64,000 nt of DNA, taken from the NCBI RefSeq assembly GCF_004365705.1, contig NZ_SOBN01000002.1, positions 992,001 to 1,056,000 of the forward strand, given 5' to 3'. This DNA is from Streptomyces sp. 846.5. GTDB lineage: Bacteria > Actinomycetota > Actinomycetes > Streptomycetales > Streptomycetaceae. Under the pieces are notes generated by a model. That model was not told the origin of the DNA. It saw nothing but the letters and a program-made list of their open reading frames with translations, and did no database searches. Position numbers and translations under genes: made by a program. Positions within the stretch are counted from its first letter, which is position 1, and each line of letters begins with the position of its first letter. Positions 51,109 through 59,287 of the stretch are shown piece after piece.

Positions 51109-53520
51109 TCACAGGTTCCGCAGCGTGACGGACTGACCGGGCGTGATGCTGACCTGTCGTGAACCCCCGTTGGCGAGGAGAGTGGTGGCACGGCCGCCGA
51201 CGCTCCGCAGCGTGGCCCGGGTGACCTTGCCGTTCTTCCAGCCGATGTCGGCGACGAAGCCGCCGCGCACGCCCACGCCGGACACCGAGCCCGAGGCCGC
51301 CCAGGCGGCCGGCAGCGCCGGCAGCAGTTCGATGATTCCCGGCCGTGAGTAGATCAGCATCTCGATGACAGCTGAGGGGGTGCCGAAGTTGGCCTCGATC
51401 TGGAAGATGCCGCGGCCCGTGCTGACCTCGTAGATGTCGAAGAGGTTCATCGCGCTGCCGTTGCTGCCGTTGACCGACGGCTTCAGATTGTTGACGACGA
51501 GCTGGTACGCCTTCTCCGCGTTCTTCAGCCGCGCCCAGCACAGGCTGCGCCAGGCGTTGGCCCAGCCGAAGCTGTTCATGCCGCGCGCGGTGAGCAGGGC
51601 GGTCGCTCCGGCGAGGATGTCCGTCGGCGTCGAGCCGTCCGGACGGATCCTGTCCCCCGGGAAGAGGCCGATCAGCGGGGAGAGGTGACGGTGGGTCGTC
51701 TCGCCGAGGTTGTCGGGCGACATCCACTCCTCCAGCCAGCCGGTGGTGGGGCTGACCACGGGCAGGTAGAGGCGGTCACGCAGACCGTCCACGGTCGCGC
51801 TGTAGGCGGCGTCCTTCCCGAGCGCCGCCGTGGTCGTGTGGTAGTGGCCGAACAGGTTCCACACCAGCTCCTGGGCGTAGGTGATGCCCTTGGCGTCCAG
51901 CGGGCCCTGCTCCGGCGACCAGTCGCTGTCGGCGATCAGGACCTCGCGGGAGGCCCCGGACGCGTCCTTGACCGTGGTGGTGATGAGGCGCGCCTCCCAG
52001 AACTCCACGGCGCCCTTGATGAGCGGGTAGATCTTCTCCAGGTACGCGGTGTCCTGGGTGTACTCGTAGTGCTCGAACAGGTTCAGGCAGAGCCAGGCGT
52101 TGCCCGCCGGGTGCCACCACCAGCCGCCTCCGCCGTACGGGTTGGTGGAGATGGCGACGGTCCAGCCGGCGATCTTTCCGCTGGAGTTGCGGTACCTGTT
52201 GGTCGAGCTGTTGAAGAGCCGCTGGGTGGTGTCCGTCCAGGAGGGCAGCTGCGCCAGGCAGTAGTCCGTGAAGGCGTCGAAACAGGGGGACAGGCCCGCG
52301 CGGTCGGCCATCCAGTAGTTCATCTGGATGTTGATGTCGGTGTGGTAGTCGGCCATCCAGTCGGGGTCGTTGCCGTCCAGCCACAGGCCCTGCAGGTTCA
52401 GCGGCAGACTGCCGCGCGAGCCGGAGACCATCAGGTAGCGGCCGAACTGCACATAGGCGGCCTCGAGTTCCGGATCGGGGACGTTGTCCCGCCAGCGGGC
52501 CTGCACCCGTCCCCAGGTGTCCAGCGCCCGCTGCGCGGCGGAGGAGGCGCCCAGGTCGAGGGCGAACTGGCCGAACGCGGCCCGGAAGTCGGCGACATGG
52601 GTGTGCAGCAGGGTGGTCGCGGACTGGCCGGACGCGGCGAGGACCTTGGTCCGGGCGAGGTGCTCGGGGTCGACGGTCGGGTCGCGGAACTTCGCGGCGG
52701 CGTCGGGCGCGTAGTCGGTGCCACCGCTGACCACGACGGTGAGGTCCTTGCAGCCGCTGAAGGTGATCGAGGTGCCGGCGACGCCGACCCTGCCGCTGCT
52801 GCTGTACGCGGTGACCGCGGCGCCGTACTTCAGCCCGTTGGCGAGGGCGGCCCCGAACGAGACGGCGGGGCCGGCGCTGTTGGCGGTGGACTCACCGTGG
52901 GTGCCGGCGAGCGAGACGGTGCCGGTGTAACTGCCGCCGCCGCTCTGGGAGAAGTGCAGGACGATGGCGTCGTCGGGGCGGCTGGCGAAGATCTGCCGCT
53001 GGTAGCCGACCCCGGAGACCTGGTACGAGGCGCCGACCAGGCCCTGGGCCAGGTCGAGGGTACGGCGGTAGTTGTCGACGGAACCCAGATCGTGCCCGGG
53101 GATGTCGACGGTGAGCTGGGCGAGCAGGGTGTAGGAACCGAAGTCGTCCCGGCCGTACGGGAACTGACCGTCGCTCTGCAGTCTGTCGTTGAGACCGCCG
53201 GTCCACAGGGTGTCGTCGGTGATCGTCAGGAACTCGCTGGCGGGGTCGTTGCTCGCGAGCGCTCCGAGCCGCCCGTTCCCGACCGGCAGGCCCTGCTGGA
53301 TCATCGAGTTGGGCGAACCGGGGGCCTGCCACCACAGCTGGCTCTTCGCGGCGTCGGCCGCCGACAGCATGGGGGACACGGTGGGGCGGAGGGGGGCCGC
53401 CGACGCGGTGAAGGCCGACATGGGGCCCAGGGTGCCGACCACGCCGGCAGCGGCGGCGAGGGCGAGGAAGTTCCTGCGGCTGGGGCGGTTGTTGTCTGTT
53501 TCGGCTTGCTGGATGTCCAC
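51109..53520 (-). CDS. Secreted GH95 alpha-L-fucosidase/alpha-L-galactosidase
   Basis: About 803 residues. Tat signal SRRNFLALAAAAGVVG. N-terminal beta domain with GLPVGNGRLGALAS and DDTLWTGGLND, then the (alpha/alpha)6 barrel with DYHTDINIQMNYWMADRAGL, AWLCLNLFEHYEYTQDTAYL and SLCWARLKNAEKAYQL. Removes terminal 1,2-linked fucose or galactose from xyloglucan or related glycans. Start chosen at GTG 53520 (GGAG upstream); TTG 53553 is possible. 93 bases after GH27. Confidence 0.93.
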   Translation of the reverse strand: MDIQQAETDNNRPSRRNFLALAAAAGVVGTLGPMSAFTASAAPLRPTVSPMLSAADAAKSQLWWQAPGSPNSMIQQGLPVGNGRLGALASNDPASEFLTITDDTLWTGGLNDRLQSDGQFPYGRDDFGSYTLLAQLTVDIPGHDLGSVDNYRRTLDLAQGLVGASYQVSGVGYQRQIFASRPDDAIVLHFSQSGGGSYTGTVSLAGTHGESTANSAGPAVSFGAALANGLKYGAAVTAYSSSGRVGVAGTSITFSGCKDLTVVVSGGTDYAPDAAAKFRDPTVDPEHLARTKVLAASGQSATTLLHTHVADFRAAFGQFALDLGASSAAQRALDTWGRVQARWRDNVPDPELEAAYVQFGRYLMVSGSRGSLPLNLQGLWLDGNDPDWMADYHTDINIQMNYWMADRAGLSPCFDAFTDYCLAQLPSWTDTTQRLFNSSTNRYRNSSGKIAGWTVAISTNPYGGGGWWWHPAGNAWLCLNLFEHYEYTQDTAYLEKIYPLIKGAVEFWEARLITTTVKDASGASREVLIADSDWSPEQGPLDAKGITYAQELVWNLFGHYHTTTAALGKDAAYSATVDGLRDRLYLPVVSPTTGWLEEWMSPDNLGETTHRHLSPLIGLFPGDRIRPDGSTPTDILAGATALLTARGMNSFGWANAWRSLCWARLKNAEKAYQLVVNNLKPSVNGSNGSAMNLFDIYEVSTGRGIFQIEANFGTPSAVIEMLIYSRPGIIELLPALPAAWAASGSVSGVGVRGGFVADIGWKNGKVTRATLRSVGGRATTLLANGGSRQVSITPGQSVTLRNL

Positions 53521-53577
53521 GGCTCTGCACTCCACGGATCTGGTGAACGGCAAGGGTGGGAAGGCCGGTTGGGCGCA

Positions 53578-53602
53578 GGGCCCGGGTGGTGTCGCCGGGC
53601 CC
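53578..53602. terminator. Small stem-loop between GH27 and GH95 genes
   Basis: GGGCCCGG, nine bases, CCGGGCCC, twelve bases past the GH27 stop. Weaker than the one at 49783; may attenuate or process the transcript. Confidence 0.55.
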
Positions 53603-53613
53603 CGCGACGCGGG

Positions 53614-55491
53614 TCAGACGGTGGAGGGGACGTCGATCTTGTCGATGTCGGGTGCGTATCCGCCGCTGCCACTGTCGAAGGTGATGGTGTTGGAGCCCGC
53701 CTTCAGGGCCAGCTGGACGCTGACGGTGTCCACCGTGTTCCAGTCGCCGGTGGACGGGAACGGCAGGCTGGTGCCGTTCCCGCTGTTGGAGAAGACGGTC
53801 ACCGAGCGGGGGTCGCCGCTGACGTAGGCGACGTTGACGGTGTAGATCCCGTCCTTCTTCACCGTGATGTCGTTGAACTGCAGCTTGCCGCCGAGGTAGA
53901 GGTTGCCGACCTTCAGGTTGTCCGAGCAGGCGGCGCAGCCCACGATGGAGGCGCCACCGCTCAGGGTGTTGTTCAGCGACTCGGCCTCGTAGGTCGTGGT
54001 GGCCAGCCGGCTTCCAGTGGGCTTGACGGTGAACAGCCGCGAACCGTGCGCGGGCAGCGCCTCGGTGATGCTGCCCTGGTGGGAGCCGAGGTCCTGCTTG
54101 TTCCACAGGTCGCGCACGGAGGCGCTGCCCTTGAAGCCGAACGACGCCCAGTCGGCGGTCACCGAGGCCGGCGAGTCGGCGAGGTTGAACAGGGCCACGG
54201 TGTAGCTGCCGTCGGCGTTCCTGGTCCCCCAGACCTGCTGGTCGCCGACCGGGGTGACCGGACGGGCCACCGGCGAGCTGTTCTGGTCGACGGCGATGAC
54301 CTCCCGGTTGGTCAGCAGCGAGACGCCGTAGCTGTCCAGCTTGGTGAGATCGTCACCGGTGAACAGCGGCGACTTGTTGATGGCCCACAGGGTCATGTAG
54401 CTCTGCCGCTCGGCGTTGGTGATCCCGTCCATCTGCCCGTTGCCGACATCGAGCGAGTCGAGGTCGTTCCAGCCGCCCGGGCCTGCCTTGTCGCTCCACG
54501 CGGGCGCGTCGTTCCAGCGTCCCTTCACCGAGTTGTTCCAGGTGACCAGGGTGCCGCAGTAGCACTCGACGTCGGTGTCGATGCGCCAGCCGTTGGAGTA
54601 CTCCTGCCAGTCGGCGGCGTGCCCGATGTCCAGGGACCACGACAGTTCGAAGTGGATCGGCCGCCCGGTGGCGGCGATGGCCTGGTGCCAGGCGGCGACG
54701 TCGGGGACGTTGTTGTAGTTGTCACCGGACTTGTTCGAGCCCGGGCCCACGCCGTCCAGCTTGAGGAAGTCGTAGCCCCAGCCGGCGAGCAGCTGCGCCT
54801 GTGAGTCGATGTACTTCTGCGCGCAGGGGTTGCCGAAGTTCAGCTTGTAGGCGCTGTCCCACCCGTTGGTGGTGCGCAGGTCCGGGTAGACGATGTCGGC
54901 GGTGGTGCAGCCGGGGGCGTTCCAGACCGGCACCTTGCCGCCGCCGTACGCACCCTTCTCCAGGCCGACCGGCAGGTAGATGCCGGCCTTGAGGCCCTTG
55001 GAGTGGATGTGGTCGGCGACCGCCTTCATGCCGTCGGGGAAGCGGGTCGAGTCGGGCGTCTGTCGGCCGTACTGGTCGTACCCGGGCGTCCAGTTGTTGT
55101 CCATCCACCAGCCGGCGTCGATGTTGACGTAGTCGTAGCCGGCGCTCTTCAGCGTGGTGGCCAGCGCGTCCGTCTGTTTCAGGACGTTCGCCTCGGTGAG
55201 GTAGCTGTAGCTGCCGTTCGGGTTGAGGCCCGGGTACGAGGAGGACTGCATGCTCCAGCTGGACCAGCCCATGTAGGGCGTGGCACCGACGGCCGAGGTG
55301 GCGTTCGGCGGGGTCGCGGGGGCGGTGGAGGGGGTGGGCGTGGAGGCGGCGGGGTGGGCGTTCGCCTGGGCGGCTCCGCCGACGGCGGTGGCGAAGCCGG
55401 CGGTGAGGGCCAGCGCCAGCATGGCTCTGGCCGTGCGGCGCCAGGTGCCGGCCGGGTTTTTGGGCAGGGGTGAGTACGAGGATGACCGCAT
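53614..55491 (-). CDS. Secreted GH27 alpha-galactosidase with C-terminal carbohydrate-binding module
   Basis: 625 residues. Basic n-region plus helix (TARAMLALALTAGFATAVGG) and a Pro/Thr linker. GH27 domain: GATPYMGWSSWS, YVNIDAGWWMDNNW, YDFLKLDGVG with nucleophile Asp, and GGWNDLDSLDVGNG with the acid/base region. A beta domain and a CBM35/CBM51-like module (TTYEAESLNNTLSGG to YAPDIDKIDVPSTV) follow. Removes galactose from galactomannan or xyloglucan. ATG 55491. 138 bases after the ROK gene. Confidence 0.93.
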   Translation of the reverse strand: MRSSSYSPLPKNPAGTWRRTARAMLALALTAGFATAVGGAAQANAHPAASTPTPSTAPATPPNATSAVGATPYMGWSSWSMQSSSYPGLNPNGSYSYLTEANVLKQTDALATTLKSAGYDYVNIDAGWWMDNNWTPGYDQYGRQTPDSTRFPDGMKAVADHIHSKGLKAGIYLPVGLEKGAYGGGKVPVWNAPGCTTADIVYPDLRTTNGWDSAYKLNFGNPCAQKYIDSQAQLLAGWGYDFLKLDGVGPGSNKSGDNYNNVPDVAAWHQAIAATGRPIHFELSWSLDIGHAADWQEYSNGWRIDTDVECYCGTLVTWNNSVKGRWNDAPAWSDKAGPGGWNDLDSLDVGNGQMDGITNAERQSYMTLWAINKSPLFTGDDLTKLDSYGVSLLTNREVIAVDQNSSPVARPVTPVGDQQVWGTRNADGSYTVALFNLADSPASVTADWASFGFKGSASVRDLWNKQDLGSHQGSITEALPAHGSRLFTVKPTGSRLATTTYEAESLNNTLSGGASIVGCAACSDNLKVGNLYLGGKLQFNDITVKKDGIYTVNVAYVSGDPRSVTVFSNSGNGTSLPFPSTGDWNTVDTVSVQLALKAGSNTITFDSGSGGYAPDIDKIDVPSTV

Positions 55492-55629
55492 GGGCCGAAC
55501 CTCCAGTGGTGGGGTCATGGGGGGTGCGCAAGAAGCCGAGCAGGGCACGTGGGGGGGCGTTCGGGTCTGCGGCTCAGCCCGGTGCCGGGGGAGGATCTGA
55601 GAGGGTCTGCAGGGCGCGGCTCTACGGCG

Positions 55630-56775
55630 TCATGGCTGCTCCTCGTACGTGTCTGATCCGATGAAGGACTGGATCGCGGTGGCCGCGGCCCCCCGCGCCC
55701 ACTCCTCGAAGGGCAGCGGACGTGTCATCACGTCGCACTGCGCGGCGGTGCCGAAGGCGGACGCGGCGAAAGCGTCGCGGACACCCCCGGCGAACAGGTC
55801 GTAGGCGGCGAGTCCCTCGCCCGAGATGATCACTCGCTGCGGACCGAAGAGATTGACCACCGAACCGATCGCCCTGCCGATGGCCTGGCCGGCCCGCGCG
55901 TACACCTCCCGTGCCCCGGGGTCGCCGCCGCGGGCCAGGTCCAGCGCATCGGCCGCGGTGGCCACGGGTTTGCCGGTGACCTCGCGGACTTCCCGCAGGA
56001 TCGCGGGATCCGCCGCAATGGCCTCGACGCAGCCGTTGTTGCCGCAGTGGCAGCGCGGACCGAGCGGGTCGATGGACAGATGTCCGATCTCGCCGGCCAC
56101 CCCGTGCGCGCCCGACACCACCCGGCCGTGCACCACCAGACCGCAGCCGACTCCGGCGCCCACGGTCACCAGGGCGAAGCTGGAGAGTCCCACTCCGGCT
56201 CCGAACCACTGCTCGGCGACGGTGAGCGCCCGTACGTCGTTGTCGACCGTGACCGGCAGTCCGGTGGCGGTCCCGAGGATCTCGGCCAGCGGCAGGTCGC
56301 GCCACTCCAGGAACGGCGAGTAGCGCACCACGCCGTCCGCGCGGTCCACGTCACCCGAGACGGCGACGCCCAGACCCCGCACCGGCGCACCGAATCCGTC
56401 GGCCTCCGTGAGGAGTTCCTGCACCAGTGCGGTGATCGAGGGGAGCACCGCCTCCGGCTCGCGGTTCGCCAGAGCGAGGTGCCGGGCGACCCGGACCCGG
56501 CAGCACAGATCGGCCAGGACGGCGATGATCTCGTCGCCGGTGACCTTGATCCCGATGAAGAACGCCCTGCCCCCGTCCACCCGGACCGGATTGGCCGGAC
56601 GCCCGAGGGCGGACCGTGCGCCCTCGTTGGGGTCCTCGACCACATAGCCGAGCTCCATCAGCGGGCGCACCGCCTTGGTCACCGCGGCTGCGGACAGCCT
56701 GGTCCGCCGCGCTATCTCGGCCCGGGTGAGCGGGCCGTGGGAGAGCACGGTGGTGAAGACCAGGGATGAGGGCAT
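55630..56775 (-). CDS. ROK-family transcriptional repressor
   Basis: 381 residues. Winged HTH (GPLTRAEIARRTRLSAAAVT) then a ROK sugar-binding domain: GIKVTGDEIIAVLADL, TVDNDVRALTVAEQWFG, VTVGAGVGCGLVVHG, and the zinc motif GEIGHLSIDP...CHCGNNGC. First gene of the glycosidase operon and divergent from GH36. I place the start at ATG 56775, one or two bases from the predicted transcription start (leaderless). The ATG at 56823 would put the operator inside the gene. Confidence 0.92.
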   Translation of the reverse strand: MPSSLVFTTVLSHGPLTRAEIARRTRLSAAAVTKAVRPLMELGYVVEDPNEGARSALGRPANPVRVDGGRAFFIGIKVTGDEIIAVLADLCCRVRVARHLALANREPEAVLPSITALVQELLTEADGFGAPVRGLGVAVSGDVDRADGVVRYSPFLEWRDLPLAEILGTATGLPVTVDNDVRALTVAEQWFGAGVGLSSFALVTVGAGVGCGLVVHGRVVSGAHGVAGEIGHLSIDPLGPRCHCGNNGCVEAIAADPAILREVREVTGKPVATAADALDLARGGDPGAREVYARAGQAIGRAIGSVVNLFGPQRVIISGEGLAAYDLFAGGVRDAFAASAFGTAAQCDVMTRPLPFEEWARGAAATAIQSFIGSDTYEEQP

Positions 56776-56782
56776 GGCCGGA

Positions 56783-56811
56783 AACCTAGGTTCGTTCTTT
56801 TCCGCTGTCAA
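56783..56811 (-). promoter_or_regulatory. Promoter of ROK gene
   Basis: On the minus strand, TTGACA (56811-56806), 17 bases, TAGGTT (56788-56783). Predicted start about 56776, adjacent to the ATG, so the message is probably leaderless. Confidence 0.6.
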
Positions 56812-56819
56812 TGAAAGAA
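56795..56819. promoter_or_regulatory. Candidate ROK operator
   Basis: TTCTTTT (56795-56801) and AAAGAA (56814-56819) form an interrupted inverted repeat over the -35 and spacer of the ROK promoter. A related stretch (ATTGACAGC..GA..AA.G.AACG) recurs on the plus strand at about 56886-56909 before GH36, so both divergent genes may respond to the ROK protein. Confidence 0.55.
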
Positions 56820-56951
56820 ACATGATCCCTTTGAACTTCCTGAGGACAGGGCATCAGATCGGTAAAGCCAAGCCAAGTCCCGCCTATTGACAGCTGATCA
56901 AAGGAACGCTTGGCTGCTCCTTGCTCAGACCTGCGGAGAGGACCTCACTCC

Positions 56952-59195
56952 ATGCCCACCACCACCGCGCGGATCGTCTCCCTGCGCGCGGCCGGCGCCG
57001 CCCTCGTCGTGGAACTCACCGAGCCGGTGCCCCGAGTCCTCCACTGGGGCGCGGACCTCGGCGTCCTCTCGGACGCGGACCACGCCGCGCTGAGCCTGAC
57101 CGCCGAGGCGGCCGCCCTGCACAACTCCCTGGACACGCCGCGCCGGTTCACGATCTGGCCGACCGAGGCGGACGGCTGGGCCGGCACCCCCGCCCAGCAG
57201 GGCCACCGGGCGGGCACGGCGACCACCCCGCGGCTCGCCACCACCGGTGTCGACCACCGCGAACTGCCGGGCGGCGGAGCGGAACTGGTCGTGGAGCTCC
57301 ACGACAGCGTCGCGGAGCTCGACATCGCCATGACCTTTCGGCTGGAGCCGTCGGGCGTGCTGGGCGTGCAGACCCTGCTCGCCAGCCGGGCCGACGCTCC
57401 CGGTGCGGCACCGTACGATCTCGCGGGCCTGCAGACACTGCTGCCGCTGCCCGAACGGGCAGCCGAGGTACTGGACTTCACCGGGAAGTGGAGCCGCGAA
57501 CGGTCGCCGCAACGCCGCCGGCTGGGCTTCGGCACGTACAGCCGGGAGGTGCGGCGCGGCAAGCCGGGTGTGGACTCGCCGTATCTGCTCGCGGTCGGCG
57601 TGCCGGGGTTCGGCTTCCGGGACGGCGAGCTGTGGGGGCTGCACGTCGGCTGGAGCGGTGACCAGCGGTACGCGGTCGAGCGCCTGCCGGAGGGCGCCGG
57701 CACCCACGCCGCCGTTCTGGGCGGCGGCGAACTGCTGCGGGTCGGCGAGGTCCGGCTCGGCCCGGGGCAGTCGTACCGCACGCCGGTCTGCTGGTTCGCC
57801 TGGTCCGGGCACGGCCTGGACGGACTCGCCGATCGCTTCCACACCCTGCTGCGGTCCCGTCCGTCCCACCCGACCGGTCCGCGCCCGCTGCTCCTCAACA
57901 GCTGGGAGGCCGTCTACTTCGACCACGGCTTCGACCGGCTGCGGCAGCTAGCCGACCGGGCCGCCGCCGTCGGCGTGGAGCGCTTCGTCCTGGACGACGG
58001 CTGGTTCCTCGGACGCCGCGACGACACCGCCGGCCTGGGCGACTGGACGGTGGACGAGAAGGTCTGGCCGGATGGCCTGTCACCCCTGGTCGACCATGTG
58101 CGCTCGCTCGGCATGGAGTTCGGGCTGTGGGTCGAGCCGGAGATGGTCAACCCCGACTCCGAGCTGGCCCGCAGCCACCCCGAGTGGATCCTCGCCCCCT
58201 CGCAGGGGCTCGGCCCGAGCGCCCGCCACCAGTACCCGCTGGACCTGGCGAACCAGGACGCCTGGCAGTACCTGCTGTCCCGGCTGGACGCCCTGGTCGG
58301 GCACTATGCGATCGACTTCCTGAAGTGGGACCACAACCGCGAACTCCTGGAAGCCGTGCGGCGCGGGCCGGACGGCGTGGACCGGCCGGGCGGACACGAG
58401 CAGGTGGTCGCGCTGTACCGGCTGATCGACACCCTCAAGGAACGGCACCCCGGACTGGAGATCGAGTCCTGCGCCAGCGGCGGCGGCCGCATCGACCTCG
58501 GCATCCTCTCGCGCACCGACCGGGTCTGGCCCTCCGACTGCAACGACGCCCTGGAGCGCCAGTCGATCCAGCGCTGGACCGGCCAGCTGCTGCCCCCCGA
58601 ACTGGTCGGCAGCCACGTGGGCCCCTCCCCCACCCACACCACCGGCCGCCCCGGGTCCGACACCTTCCGCCTCACCACCGCCCTGTTCGGACACGCGGGC
58701 ATCGAACAGGACCTCACCCGCTGCACACCCGAGGAGTTGGCGCGCCTGACCGAATGGGCCGCGCTCTACCGGGAGTTCCGCCCGCTGCTGCACAGCGGGC
58801 GGGTGGTCCGGGCGGACCTGGACGGCGAGGCGACACTGCTGCACGGCGTGGTCGCCGAGGACGGGGCGGCCGCCCTGTTCTGCTGGGTCCGGCTGACCAC
58901 CTCCGCCGAGGGCCAGTCGGGCCGGATCCGCCTACCGGGCCTCGCCCCGGACGCCGCCTACCAGCTCCGCCTCCGCACCGAGCTGGGCCTACCCTCCTTC
59001 CACCAGACGACCGCCCCCGCATGGGCCGCCCGCGCCCTGGACGGCTGGGTCGACCTGCCGGGCGCGGTCCTCACCCTGGCCGGACTGCCGATGCCCACCC
59101 TCAACCCGGAACAGGCCATGCTCATCGAGCTGCGCCTCCGGGAAGAGCCGGAGACCCGGGCTCCTGGTTGCGAGGTGCCAGGAGGACTGGTCTGA
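56952..59195 (+). CDS. Intracellular GH36 alpha-galactosidase
   Basis: 747 residues, no signal peptide. N-terminal beta-sandwich, then the barrel with FVLDDGWFLGRRDD, GLWVEPEMVNPDSEL, DFLKWDHNRE (nucleophile Asp), EIESCASGGGRIDLGIL and WPSDCNDALERQ (acid/base Asp). Cleaves alpha-galactosides such as imported oligosaccharides. GGAGAGG precedes ATG 56952, with a TTGACA at 56887. Divergent from the ROK repressor, completing the cytoplasmic end of the pathway begun by GH27. Confidence 0.94.
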   Translation: MPTTTARIVSLRAAGAALVVELTEPVPRVLHWGADLGVLSDADHAALSLTAEAAALHNSLDTPRRFTIWPTEADGWAGTPAQQGHRAGTATTPRLATTGVDHRELPGGGAELVVELHDSVAELDIAMTFRLEPSGVLGVQTLLASRADAPGAAPYDLAGLQTLLPLPERAAEVLDFTGKWSRERSPQRRRLGFGTYSREVRRGKPGVDSPYLLAVGVPGFGFRDGELWGLHVGWSGDQRYAVERLPEGAGTHAAVLGGGELLRVGEVRLGPGQSYRTPVCWFAWSGHGLDGLADRFHTLLRSRPSHPTGPRPLLLNSWEAVYFDHGFDRLRQLADRAAAVGVERFVLDDGWFLGRRDDTAGLGDWTVDEKVWPDGLSPLVDHVRSLGMEFGLWVEPEMVNPDSELARSHPEWILAPSQGLGPSARHQYPLDLANQDAWQYLLSRLDALVGHYAIDFLKWDHNRELLEAVRRGPDGVDRPGGHEQVVALYRLIDTLKERHPGLEIESCASGGGRIDLGILSRTDRVWPSDCNDALERQSIQRWTGQLLPPELVGSHVGPSPTHTTGRPGSDTFRLTTALFGHAGIEQDLTRCTPEELARLTEWAALYREFRPLLHSGRVVRADLDGEATLLHGVVAEDGAAALFCWVRLTTSAEGQSGRIRLPGLAPDAAYQLRLRTELGLPSFHQTTAPAWAARALDGWVDLPGAVLTLAGLPMPTLNPEQAMLIELRLREEPETRAPGCEVPGGLV

Positions 59196-59287
59196 AATCT
59201 CAGACGTCCCGGTCCCCGACGTGATCACAGCCCGGCACCGCGCCGGACGCAACCGCATCCGGGAGCGATCACGGTGGACGAACGACA

